A stretch of DNA of 39,423 nucleotides from Bacteroidales bacterium. GTDB lineage: Bacteria > Bacteroidota > Bacteroidia > Bacteroidales > F082. The notes below the pieces were generated by a model that saw nothing but the letters and a program-made list of their open reading frames with translations, did no database searches and was not told the DNA's origin. Below, in pieces: positions 8,848 through 17,235 of this stretch (positions are counted from its first letter, which is position 1; every line of letters begins with the position of its first letter). The stretch is taken from positions 1 through 39,423 of the forward strand of contig JALNZU010000029.1 in NCBI GenBank assembly GCA_023229245.1, written 5' to 3'. The translations under genes were made by a program, and so were the position numbers.

Positions 8848-9153
8848 ATGATAAAAGCCATGGAAACTATGTTGATGAATAAACAGAATAAAAAGGCAAT
8901 GCGAAAGTTCGCTTTTTATAAACCCACACAACAATCAGACACATTTCCCATGTATTATGAAACCCTTTCATCAAAAGAATTAGATCGAAAATTCAACAAT
9001 GACATGAATTTTCTTATACATACAATAAAAAAAACATCTGACCTCGACCGCAAAATATTCATTAAGATCTTATCAAATCTGATTGAAGCATACATTGAAA
9101 ATAAACTTGAAAAAGAAATAGATAAATCATTATCGAAAATATTGTTCTCATAA
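8848..9153 (+). CDS. Small AT-rich hypothetical protein (insertion gene 1)
   Basis: A 101-residue protein of unknown family; an internal ATG at 8860 could also start it. It is rich in Lys, Asn and Ile. The C-terminal half is predicted helical and amphipathic: DRKIFIKILSNLIEAYIEN, then KLEKEIDKSLSKIL. There is no signal peptide or membrane segment. It lies between coaBC and the DUF4835 gene, where related genomes usually have nothing, and 3 bp before a membrane protein gene on the same strand. Its base composition is visibly more AT-rich than its neighbours, consistent with transfer. The pairing of a small soluble helical protein with a membrane protein could mean a toxin-antitoxin or defence-type pair, but nothing in the sequence proves it. 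Confidence 0.65.
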   Translation: MIKAMETMLMNKQNKKAMRKFAFYKPTQQSDTFPMYYETLSSKELDRKFNNDMNFLIHTIKKTSDLDRKIFIKILSNLIEAYIENKLEKEIDKSLSKILFS

Positions 9154-9156
9154 ATC

Positions 9157-9603
9157 ATGGAAGAAGGAAAAGCAGAAAATGAAACATCACAATCGAAGTC
9201 TACCATACATAACAAAGACAAAATTGATTTTGATGGTCTAATTCCCGAAGAGATACTTGAAGCAATACCTGAAGAAGACAGAGGTAAATTTTCAAGCATT
9301 TTAAGCCAAACAGTTTTTTCTGGAATTATGAGACGCCAGAATCCCATTTCCGATAAAATCACCACCGAGCACATCACACAATTAATAGCAAAGTCAGACG
9401 ATCAGGATAGAAGAGATAGAGAAGAAAGGAAAGGAGAAAGAAATCATAATTTGATTTTAATCATTATCATCCTCTTGTTTATTGGTTTCTTATTAATATT
9501 ATTACAAACAAACGAAGAACTATTAATTAAAGTGATCATTGCTATTATCTCGTTTGTTGGAGGGTTTGGATTTGGTAAAACCAAAAAGACAAAAGACGAA
9601 TGA
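9157..9603 (+). CDS. Small membrane protein, DUF2335-like (insertion gene 2)
   Basis: A 148-residue protein. The N-terminal half is acidic and soluble (LIPEEILEAIPEEDRGKFSS). Then comes a charged stretch rich in Arg, Asp and Glu (DDQDRRDREERKGERNHN), followed by two adjacent membrane segments (about 107-122 and 128-142) and a basic tail (GKTKKTKDE). This layout resembles the DUF2335 family, whose members have a pre-membrane charged helix and two C-terminal segments; I hold that assignment loosely. It starts 3 bp after the 101-residue gene. Its TGA overlaps an in-frame ATG of the next reading frame, although the DUF4835 protein more likely starts at 9630. AT-rich like its partner. Confidence 0.65.
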   Translation: MEEGKAENETSQSKSTIHNKDKIDFDGLIPEEILEAIPEEDRGKFSSILSQTVFSGIMRRQNPISDKITTEHITQLIAKSDDQDRRDREERKGERNHNLILIIIILLFIGFLLILLQTNEELLIKVIIAIISFVGGFGFGKTKKTKDE

Positions 9604-9629
9604 AATTTGATACTCGTAAACCCTTATCC

Positions 9630-10532
9630 ATGTTAAAAAAGTTTTTCATTTTGCTGTTTGGTATTTTATATCTGATTCCCAATGGATATTCGCAAGAATT
9701 TCTGTGCAACATCAGTGTGAGTACTCCTACTATTGAAGGTACTGACAGGCGGGCATTTGATGCGCTACAGTCGTCTTTATATGAGTTTATGAACAACCGG
9801 AAATGGTCCAACGTCAACATCAAGAACCTTGAACGCATTGAGAGTACTATGGCCATCACTTTGCGTGAAAGGGTGTCATCAGATGAATATACAGGAGCAA
9901 TCAATGTGGTTTTGCAGCGTCCAATATTCAAAACTTCGTATAACTCGGTTCAACTGAACTTCATGGATGAGAACTTTCAGTTTCGCTATTTAGAGAATCA
10001 AAGTCTTGACTTCAACGAACACTCCTTCAGTTCTAACCTTACTTCTACCCTAGCTTTTTATGCCTATATCTTTTTAGGTCTCGATTTCGACAGTTTCTCA
10101 CTCTTTGGAGGTGAAGCATTTTATCAAGCCGCTGAGAATATCGTCAATGCGGCTCAGAATGCTGACGAACGTGGATGGAAAGCTTTTGATGGCAACAGAA
10201 ACCGCTACTGGTTAGTTGAAAACTTGCGCAATCCAAGCTATCGAATGCTTCGCCAGTTTATTTATGAATACCATCGCTTAGGCCTCGACCGCATGGCCGA
10301 CGATCCCGATGAAGGAAGAGCAGCCATAGCAGAAGCTATAGTGTATCTCGACCAGGCATATAAAGCCCGCTCTAACCTGTTCCTATTGCAACTCATATTA
10401 GAAGCTAAGCGGGATGAGATCGTCAATATTTTTTCTAAAGGCAGCCCACAGGAAAAAACCAAAGTAGCCAACATCCTTAGAGAAATTGATCCGGCACATT
10501 CCTCTAAGTACGACAAAATTCTAGAAAATTAG
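9630..10532 (+). CDS. DUF4835 family exported protein (PorD-like, T9SS-associated)
   Basis: A 300-residue exported protein. The start at 9630 gives a clean signal peptide, MLKKFFILLFGILYLIPNGYSQ; the upstream ATG at 9600 would add ten polar residues. The mature part begins EFLCNISVSTPTIEGTDRRAF and contains FLGLDFDSFSLFGGEAFYQAAENIVNAAQ and GWKAFDGNRNRYWLVENL, a pattern I know from DUF4835 proteins, the family of P. gingivalis PorD, reported to be needed for type IX secretion. Its place before recN is conserved in Bacteroidota. A T9SS function fits with the sorting domains on three other proteins here, but PorD's exact role is not settled. Confidence 0.88.
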   Translation: MLKKFFILLFGILYLIPNGYSQEFLCNISVSTPTIEGTDRRAFDALQSSLYEFMNNRKWSNVNIKNLERIESTMAITLRERVSSDEYTGAINVVLQRPIFKTSYNSVQLNFMDENFQFRYLENQSLDFNEHSFSSNLTSTLAFYAYIFLGLDFDSFSLFGGEAFYQAAENIVNAAQNADERGWKAFDGNRNRYWLVENLRNPSYRMLRQFIYEYHRLGLDRMADDPDEGRAAIAEAIVYLDQAYKARSNLFLLQLILEAKRDEIVNIFSKGSPQEKTKVANILREIDPAHSSKYDKILEN

Positions 10533-10552
10533 CCACCCATTTCAAGATTGCC

Positions 10553-10560
10553 TATTTTTG
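10553..10560 (+). promoter_or_regulatory. Possible -7 box for recN
   Basis: TATTTTTG matches TAnnTTTG and ends 17 nt before the recN ATG. No -33 TTG is seen at the normal spacing. It may add to read-through from DUF4835. Confidence 0.4.
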
Positions 10561-10577
10561 CCTAAAAGCACTGATAT

Positions 10578-12230
10578 ATGCTTAAACGGCTTCACATATC
10601 CAACTATGCCCTGATTGAACAATTAGATATTGAATTCCAGTCGGGTTTTACTGCTATCACTGGCGAAACAGGAGCTGGAAAATCAATATTATTAGGTGCA
10701 TTAGGATTGGTATTAGGCAATAGAGCCGATACCACCGTGCTGCATAAAAAAGACAGCAAGTGCATGGTAGAAGCCTCATTTGCAATAGATGAGCATGAGT
10801 TTGAGAGCTTCTTTTCAGAGCATGACCTTGATTTTGATCCTGAAACAATCCTCAGACGAGAGATAAGTCCACAGGGAAAATCAAGAGCCTTTATCAACGA
10901 CAGCCCGGTCAATCTGATGCAGCTTAAAGAGATAGGAAGTATGTTGGTAGATATACACTCCCAACACGATGCCTTACACCTGACCGATTCATCTTTTCAG
11001 CTCAGTGTGATTGATAGCATGGCAGATACATCTGAGTTGCTTACCGAATACAAAAGCTTGTTCAACCAATACAAACAATGCCAGATTGATTTAGAACGTG
11101 TACGACAAGAAGCAGAAAATGCTCTGAAATTAGAAGAAATGCTGAGCTTTCAGTATCATGAATTAGAAAAGGCACAACTTGATCCGGAAGAGCCGGATGA
11201 GTTGCAACGAAAAATAAACGAACTCACGCATGCCGAAGATATTAAAACCGCTCTCTTCCAAACTGTATCCCAGCTCAATCAGGCGGAAGAAAATGTAGTA
11301 CAAAAGGTAAGAGACAGTATGACGGTACTTTACAAAATAGGAAATGTGTATCCCACTGCCCTCACTCTGGCTCAACGATTAGACGAACATTTGGTTGATA
11401 TTAAAGACATAGCCGAAGAAGCCGAAAAAGCATTGCATCAAATTCATTATGAACCAGATGAATTAGAAAGCTATAACAGTCGAATGCTACAACTTCAGAC
11501 ACTTATCCAAAAATATCGTTGCCGCGATATCAAAGAGCTGATCGCAAAAAGGGAAGACATAAATCGGCAACTCAGCCGTATCGAAAAGAGCGAGGAAGAA
11601 ATAAATGCGTTAAGTAAACAATTGAACTCACTTGAAAATCAATTGACTAGCAAAGCCACTCAGTTGAGCCGTTTGCGCAGCGAAAGCCTGTCATATACCG
11701 AAACAAATATTGTGCAAATGCTACATCAGTTAGGAATGCCAAATGCTCGTTTCCAAGCTTTGCTGCATCAATCAGAGGGTTTTGGACCCAATGGGACAGA
11801 CCGGTTAGAGTTTCTGTTCAGTGCAAACAAAGGCACGTATCCTGTAGAGATCAGCAAAGTAGCTTCGGGTGGGGAGCTATCCCGTTTGATGCTCTCGTTT
11901 AAGAGCTTGTTGTCTAAACAAAAGATGATAGCTACCATTATTTTCGATGAGATAGATACGGGTGTTTCGGGTGAGGTAGCTGCCAAAGTTGGCCGCATCA
12001 TGTCAGAGATGAGCTCACATGTACAGCTTATTGCCATCACACATCTGCCGCAGATAGCAGGTAAAGCCCAACAGCATCTCTTCGTATTCAAGCGGGAAGA
12101 TACAAGCCGAACCCGAACACACCTCACACATCTCAATGCTGATCAGCGCATAGACGAAATAGCCCGCATGCTGAGCGACGACAAAATAACTAAAGCATCG
12201 CGCATGGCAGCCAAAGAACTGATCTCTTGA
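10578..12230 (+). CDS. recN: DNA repair protein RecN
   Basis: A 550-residue SMC-like ATPase for double-strand break repair. The N-terminal globule carries Walker A GETGAGKS at 29-36, preceded by the typical start MLKRLHISNYALIE. The middle (about 150-390) is coiled coil with many Glu, Gln and Leu heptads. The C-terminal globule has the ABC signature ASGGELSR and Walker B IIFDEIDTGVSGE, then ITHLPQIAG with the His switch. Length is normal. It lies 45 bp after the DUF4835 gene, the conserved order in this phylum. Confidence 0.96.
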   Translation: MLKRLHISNYALIEQLDIEFQSGFTAITGETGAGKSILLGALGLVLGNRADTTVLHKKDSKCMVEASFAIDEHEFESFFSEHDLDFDPETILRREISPQGKSRAFINDSPVNLMQLKEIGSMLVDIHSQHDALHLTDSSFQLSVIDSMADTSELLTEYKSLFNQYKQCQIDLERVRQEAENALKLEEMLSFQYHELEKAQLDPEEPDELQRKINELTHAEDIKTALFQTVSQLNQAEENVVQKVRDSMTVLYKIGNVYPTALTLAQRLDEHLVDIKDIAEEAEKALHQIHYEPDELESYNSRMLQLQTLIQKYRCRDIKELIAKREDINRQLSRIEKSEEEINALSKQLNSLENQLTSKATQLSRLRSESLSYTETNIVQMLHQLGMPNARFQALLHQSEGFGPNGTDRLEFLFSANKGTYPVEISKVASGGELSRLMLSFKSLLSKQKMIATIIFDEIDTGVSGEVAAKVGRIMSEMSSHVQLIAITHLPQIAGKAQQHLFVFKREDTSRTRTHLTHLNADQRIDEIARMLSDDKITKASRMAAKELIS

Positions 12231-12329
12231 ACAAAAAAATCGGGAAATTCAGGAAAACCTATACATCCAAAGAAATTAACAGACTGATTTATTGTAACTT
12301 ATAAAAAATATCTTGTATAGCATAATTGT

Positions 12330-12337
12330 TATCTTTG
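12330..12337 (+). promoter_or_regulatory. -7 box for fabI
   Basis: TATCTTTG, a perfect TAnnTTTG, 41 nt before the fabI ATG. The nearest TTG (12313-12315) is 14 nt upstream, shorter than the usual spacing. Confidence 0.6.
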
Positions 12338-12378
12338 TACGCTTTAACCCTATCTTTTTATACTAAAACAAAATCAAT

Positions 12379-13230
12379 ATGGCTTATAATCTATTAAAAG
12401 GGAAAAAAGGAATCATTTTCGGTGCATTAGATAAAAAGTCTATCGCCTGGAAAGTAGCCGAAAAAGCTTTTGACGAAGGGGCTTCGTTTACCCTTAGCAA
12501 TACCCCCACAGCACTTCGTTTTGGCGAACTGAATGAGTTGGCTGCCAACTGTAATGCCGAGATCATCCCGGCCGATGCTACAAGCACTAAAGACCTCACA
12601 CTGGTCTTTGAACAAAGCCAGGATATACTAGGTGGTAAAATTGATTTTGTATTGCATTCTATAGGCATGTCGTTGAACGTACGTAAGAAACGAATTTACA
12701 GCGACTTAAACTATGAATTTCTGAACAAAACACTAGATATTTCCGCTATTTCATTTCATAAGATGCTACAGATAGCCTTTCAGATGGATGCCATCAACGA
12801 ATGGGGTTCTATAGTAGCACTTTCGTATGTGGCAGCACAACGTACGCTATACGGATACAACGATATGGCCGATGCCAAAGCATTGTTGGAATCTATCGCA
12901 CGCAGTTTTGGATATATCTACGGACGGGATAAAAAAGTGAGAGTAAATACCATTTCACAGTCACCTACACGCACTACAGCAGGAAGTGGAGTGAAAGGGA
13001 TAGACGGACTGATGGACTTTACCGACCGAATGTCGCCATTAGGCAATGCAACAGCCGAAGACTGTGCGAACTACTGCATAAGCCTGTTCTCCGACCTCAC
13101 ACGCAAGGTTACCATGCAAAACCTCTACCACGATGGTGGGTTTTCCAATATGGGTATGAGCCTGAAAGCTATGCAGATGTATTATAAGAGCTTTCAAGGA
13201 ACAGAAGATAGCATAGAAGAGTTAGAATAA
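12379..13230 (+). CDS. fabI: Enoyl-[acyl-carrier-protein] reductase (NADH)
   Basis: A 283-residue short-chain dehydrogenase that reduces enoyl-ACP in the last step of the fatty acid elongation cycle. The dinucleotide site is divergent and FabI-like: FGALDKKSIAW. LHSIGMS corresponds to the loop that shapes the triclosan pocket. The catalytic pair is Tyr160 and Lys167 in YNDMADAK, with the second conserved tyrosine at Tyr150 in LSYVAAQR; both spacings match E. coli FabI. It has a C-terminal extension of about 20 residues ending acidic (EDSIEELE). Likely monocistronic, with its own -7 box and an inverted repeat downstream. Confidence 0.95.
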   Translation: MAYNLLKGKKGIIFGALDKKSIAWKVAEKAFDEGASFTLSNTPTALRFGELNELAANCNAEIIPADATSTKDLTLVFEQSQDILGGKIDFVLHSIGMSLNVRKKRIYSDLNYEFLNKTLDISAISFHKMLQIAFQMDAINEWGSIVALSYVAAQRTLYGYNDMADAKALLESIARSFGYIYGRDKKVRVNTISQSPTRTTAGSGVKGIDGLMDFTDRMSPLGNATAEDCANYCISLFSDLTRKVTMQNLYHDGGFSNMGMSLKAMQMYYKSFQGTEDSIEELE

Positions 13231-13267
13231 AAAGCTGAAAAGCCCCATTCAATTACGAAGATCATAC

Positions 13268-13300
13268 TTTTTGATGAATAAAAATTCAAATCATCAAAAA
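13268..13300 (+). terminator. Inverted repeat after fabI
   Basis: TTTTTGATGA (13268-13277) and TCATCAAAAA (13291-13300) form a perfect 10-bp stem with a 13-nt loop, 37 nt after the fabI stop. The 5' arm carries the T-run, so on the plus strand it is not a classical intrinsic terminator, but a terminator or mRNA-end role is the simplest reading. Confidence 0.5.
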
Positions 13301-13424
13301 CTGATCATAGAGTATAATTAGATGGGAAAATAAAAGCCAATCATCGAGCATCACGCAAAAACTTATGCAAAATATGCGCGTGCGATGAGGTTGCTCGGAT
13401 TTGTTTGTCAAGGATAAGTAAAAT

Positions 13425-13512
13425 AGCTATATCTTTAAATATCAATGAGGTAAATTGAATATTTAAGTCGTTTTACTATATCAGTAAGCTTACTTTAATT
13501 AAAGATATAGCT
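13425..13512. repeat. 14-bp inverted repeat enclosing a 12-bp palindrome
   Basis: AGCTATATCTTTAA (13425-13438) and TTAAAGATATAGCT (13499-13512) are perfect reverse complements 60 nt apart. Inside lie the perfect palindrome AGTAAGCTTACT (13483-13494) and a GTAAA/TTTAC pair. They sit in the 480-bp gene-free gap 13231-13710. They could be the ends of a tiny MITE-like element, a structured leader or small RNA, or paired operator sites. No coding frame explains it. The rest of the gap holds the inverted repeat after fabI and the promoter at 13605-13636. Confidence 0.6.
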
Positions 13513-13604
13513 TGTTTGAGCTGACAATAATTCTTCTCAATCACATCCTATCGACCCAGCAGCCCTGCTTACGCTTTGTCTGTCTCTCTAAAAATGATCG
13601 TACT

Positions 13605-13636
13605 ATTGCGATGAAAAATTATATTACCTAACTTTG
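13605..13636 (+). promoter_or_regulatory. Promoter of the M3-like peptidase gene
   Basis: A -33 TTG (13605-13607) and a perfect -7 TAACTTTG (13629-13636) are separated by 21 nt, close to the Bacteroidota consensus. The leader would be about 70 nt to the ATG at 13711. Confidence 0.65.
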
Positions 13637-13710
13637 CTACTGCTAATCTGTCGACAGGTAATCATCAATTGGTCGCATTGAAAACGGACAAAAGAATCAA
13701 TAAAAACTAT

Positions 13711-15747
13711 ATGAAAAGGATAGCAGTTATTTTATGTACACTTTGGATAGGTATCCAGCTTCAAGCTCAACAAATGGAACGTATTAACCCCCTTATTGAT
13801 GATGCTCTTATTGAGCAACTTATCATAGATATTTCAGCTAACTCAGATAGCACACAACACAAGCGTATTGATGATGGTGTACGTCAGGCAGCAGCTTTCT
13901 GGCAGACTACTGATGGTAGCGCACAGGATTTTGCCGAACTATGCCGAACATATAGCACAAAAACTTCTGACGAGCGTAAGGCTCTATTCGACCGGCTTCA
14001 GGATAATTTCGAATTGCTTTGGGGCAATTTTCACAAAATGGATGTAGGCCTTAAGCTACCACTCCATGTAGACGAAGGAGAAATTTTACCGATAGACCAT
14101 ATTTTTGGCGGATACAGCCCTAGGGCACACCTTAGCGATGATCTGTTTGCCAATAAACTAGCTTTTATCACCATTCTCAATTTCCCGTTTTATAGTTTAC
14201 AAGAAAAAACCGAAGCAGGTGCTGATTGGACAAGGCTTGAATGGGCTTATGCCCGTATGGGTGATGTGTTCAAAACACGTACACCTGCTCATCTGTTGCA
14301 AAATTATTCGCAAATAGTGACCCAGGCTGATAACTATATCTCCCAATATAATATTCATATGGATAAATTGACTGATAAAAAGGGGAAACAATTGTTTAAA
14401 AACGATTTGAAACTGATCTCACACTGGGGTTTGCGCGATGAAATAAAAGCTAGCTATGCTGATAAACAAGGGTTCTCAAAGCAGGCAATCATCTACGAAG
14501 TGATGCTTCGCATCATCCGGCAGCAAATACCCAAGCAGGTTATCAATAATCCAGAGGTCAAATGGAACCCATATACCAACACAGTGTTTCAAAACGGACA
14601 AGCATTGAAAGTGGATGCCGAGCCAGACACACGATACAATCATCTGCTGAAACTGTTTCATGCCACACAAGCAATAGATACGTATTCACCTCACTTCCCG
14701 AATTATATACAACGTAAATTTGAAAGTGAGATGGAAATACCTGTAACCGATATAGAAGACATATTTATTGAGTTGATTTCACATCCGGTATTAAACGATG
14801 TGGCAGCTATCATCGAAAAACGATTAGGACGTAAGCTGCAGCCCTGGGACATATGGTACGATGGCTTTAAAACCCGTTCATCTCTCGATCTGGACAAACT
14901 GGATAAGCTATTACAAGAAAAGTATCCCAACAAAGATGCGTTTGAAAAAGACCTTCCTAACATACTGATAAAGTTAGGCTTCCCCGTTGATTCGGCACAT
15001 CACATAGCTTCAAAAATCATAGTTGACCCATCAAGAGGCGCAGGTCATGCATGGGGTGCTGTCATGAAATCGGATAAAGCCCGGCTGCGTACCCGTATAG
15101 GAAGAGATGGCATGGACTACAAAGGCTATAATATTGCAATCCATGAGTTTGGGCATAATGTAGAGCAAACTATCAGCTTGCATCATGTGGATTATTATAT
15201 GCTGAACGGAGTGCCTAACACCTCTTTCACCGAAGCATTGGCATTTGTGTTTCAGGCGCGCGACCTGAAGCTATTGGACATGGAACAGGATGATACGATT
15301 AGTCATCATTTGACCGCTTTGGATAATATATGGTCAAACTTCGAAATTATGGGAGTTTCCTTAGTCGATATCAACGTATGGCGTTGGATGTATGAAAACC
15401 CAAACGCAAGCCCGGCTGAACTGAACAAGGCGGTGAACAACATCGCCATAAACATCTGGAACAGCTATTTTTCACCAGTATTTGGTAGCAAAGATTCTCC
15501 AATATTGGCCATCTATTCACATATGATTGACTATCCGCTTTATCTATCAGCTTATCCTATAGGCCAGTTGATTGAGTTTCAGTTTGGCAAACATATCGAA
15601 GACAAGAATTTCGCTGATGAGGTTTATAGTGCCTTCTCGCAGGGCAGCATCATCCCTCAGCTATGGATGAAAGGTGCCGTTGGCAGCGAAATATCACCCC
15701 AACCCGCTATACAGGCAGCACAACAAGCAGTAAAAGCCATCCAATAA
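13711..15747 (+). CDS. Secreted M3-like zinc metallopeptidase
   Basis: A 678-residue exported protein. The ATG at 13711 gives the signal peptide MKRIAVILCTLWIGIQLQAQ; the frame is open to a TTG at 13669 but that would bury the signal. The zinc motif HEFGH is at 478-482, and a third ligand candidate is Glu508 in NTSFTEALAF, with 25 residues between, the spacing seen in M3 oligopeptidases (clan MA). The rest is largely helical with no recognisable accessory domain and no T9SS sorting domain, so it is probably periplasmic or reaches the outer membrane another way. There is no lipobox Cys. An alternative is another gluzincin family such as an M49-like one, but the motif here is HExxH rather than HExxGH. 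Substrate unknown. Confidence 0.75.
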   Translation: MKRIAVILCTLWIGIQLQAQQMERINPLIDDALIEQLIIDISANSDSTQHKRIDDGVRQAAAFWQTTDGSAQDFAELCRTYSTKTSDERKALFDRLQDNFELLWGNFHKMDVGLKLPLHVDEGEILPIDHIFGGYSPRAHLSDDLFANKLAFITILNFPFYSLQEKTEAGADWTRLEWAYARMGDVFKTRTPAHLLQNYSQIVTQADNYISQYNIHMDKLTDKKGKQLFKNDLKLISHWGLRDEIKASYADKQGFSKQAIIYEVMLRIIRQQIPKQVINNPEVKWNPYTNTVFQNGQALKVDAEPDTRYNHLLKLFHATQAIDTYSPHFPNYIQRKFESEMEIPVTDIEDIFIELISHPVLNDVAAIIEKRLGRKLQPWDIWYDGFKTRSSLDLDKLDKLLQEKYPNKDAFEKDLPNILIKLGFPVDSAHHIASKIIVDPSRGAGHAWGAVMKSDKARLRTRIGRDGMDYKGYNIAIHEFGHNVEQTISLHHVDYYMLNGVPNTSFTEALAFVFQARDLKLLDMEQDDTISHHLTALDNIWSNFEIMGVSLVDINVWRWMYENPNASPAELNKAVNNIAINIWNSYFSPVFGSKDSPILAIYSHMIDYPLYLSAYPIGQLIEFQFGKHIEDKNFADEVYSAFSQGSIIPQLWMKGAVGSEISPQPAIQAAQQAVKAIQ

Positions 15748-15987
15748 TCAAGACATCGGAGATGATTATATTTTCGCCAGACCATAAACCTATTGCCGTT
15801 AAATAAATTCTACTGACAAAAAAAGGCAACAGAACATCCTCTTTTTAAATCCAATACGAATTCAAATCAGCGTCTTGAATAATACAGTAAAGCGAAGGCT
15901 TGTTTTTAGTAAAAAAAACAGATCAATAGTTTCTAAGACAAAGATATCCAATGGATGAAGCCGGTAAAAAATGAAGTTGTATCAAGT

Positions 15988-17046
15988 TTACTCCATATAA
16001 TTATTATATAGGTTTAGAATCTTGTCTATCAATAATTCCGGATGATACATCTGCTGTAAATCAGGGAGCATGGCCATACTTTCTTTTCTGTGTTTCTCTC
16101 TGTTTCTGAAGAAACTGCTTATAGATTCCTTGAGTAAATCAAAATCAGGCGTATTGCCATAAATGTTCACAAAATTATTATCGTGATAAAACTGTAGGTT
16201 GTCGGGCTTTATGAGCTCACCAGCCCTGTATTTATTTGCCGAAATGACCGAACATCCTCGCAAGGCAGATTCAATAGCTACTCTACCAACACCTATCACT
16301 AATTCGGGCAGTGCGTTTGCACAGCAAGTATCTTCCATGAAGCCGGCTAATCGGATAATCGGCTTACCAAAGAGGCTGTTCACTTCAGTTGCATGTGTTT
16401 GGATGCGCTCTAACTCGGCCCCTTCGCCATAGATAGTCAATCGGACAGCCGGAAATTCTTCTGCAAGCACAGGCATCAGCTTCATCAGGCCGCATATGAT
16501 GGAAGAATGCCGGCCATTTATCCTACTGAAATAACCTATTTCATAAGGTTGTAAACAGTTGCAAATCTTGATTGCAGGCATGATATTAGGTAAAAAAGCA
16601 GTTTTATTTGTTAAGCTGATGAAAGGCTTAGCCCCCTCTAAGGTACGCCTGCTCACATAGATTACTTTTTGTGGAATCTTTTTTGAGATACCTGAACGCA
16701 GATCATATTTAGTGCGTCCGTGAACAGTGGCAATCACTGGTACTGCTGTTAAAAACCCAACCAAAGAAGCTGCAAATATGGGCATTCGTTGATGGGCATG
16801 TATCAACTGAATCTGATATTTACGAACTATGTACCACAGCTGCAAAATGTTAATTAGCAACAGATTGGAAAAACGCCAGTATGGAATCCAGTGCAAAGCA
16901 GGTTGAAGCAGTTTTTGCTGCCGTCCCCCAGACCGGCTACACAGATACACTTCATGCCCTGCCCTACTCAACTCGTTTGAAAGCACTCTGACATATGTCT
17001 CAGCACCACCAAAATCAAATCGCTTAATCGTTTGAAGTATTCTCAA
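15988..17046 (-). CDS. GT4-type glycosyltransferase with a TTG start
   Basis: A 352-residue GT-B glycosyltransferase. The acceptor domain begins ILQTIKRFDFGGAETYV, the classic GGAE start of GT4 enzymes, and continues IQLIHAHQRMP. The C-terminal donor domain has YFSRINGRHSSII, RLTIYGEGAELERI and the GVGRVAIESALRG region, where the usual E-x7-E pair is partly recognisable (Glu in AIESALRG). The only start giving the family N-terminus is TTG at 17046: the frame is closed by a TAA seven codons upstream and the next Met is near residue 89. Probably acts in surface polysaccharide or glycolipid synthesis, substrate unknown. No sugar-pathway genes are next to it. The 240 bp between it and the M3-like gene hold no gene. 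Confidence 0.82.
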   Translation of the reverse strand: MRILQTIKRFDFGGAETYVRVLSNELSRAGHEVYLCSRSGGRQQKLLQPALHWIPYWRFSNLLLINILQLWYIVRKYQIQLIHAHQRMPIFAASLVGFLTAVPVIATVHGRTKYDLRSGISKKIPQKVIYVSRRTLEGAKPFISLTNKTAFLPNIMPAIKICNCLQPYEIGYFSRINGRHSSIICGLMKLMPVLAEEFPAVRLTIYGEGAELERIQTHATEVNSLFGKPIIRLAGFMEDTCCANALPELVIGVGRVAIESALRGCSVISANKYRAGELIKPDNLQFYHDNNFVNIYGNTPDFDLLKESISSFFRNREKHRKESMAMLPDLQQMYHPELLIDKILNLYNNYME

Positions 17047-17235
17047 ATCCCTTTTTAGGGCACGATATTACGCATTTTTCAAGTAGTTGTTTGAATTATT
17101 CTTCAAAAAACAAAAGTTTCTAAATGCAACACAAAGAAACCATTGTAATCGTACGTATTTATTCTGTATATAATGGTTGAGTACTACTTTAGGCAGCACC
17201 ATGAAAGCTTTGCCTACGGACAATAGCATATAAGA

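Noticed and set aside
9545..9931. Minus-strand frame of 128 codons across the start of the DUF4835 gene
   Set aside because: It overlaps two plus-strand genes, including a clear signal peptide, and has no promoter or family pattern.
15885..15920. Small AAGC/GCTT stem before a T-run, downstream of the M3-like gene
   Set aside because: Only 4 bp of stem; too weak to call as a terminator.
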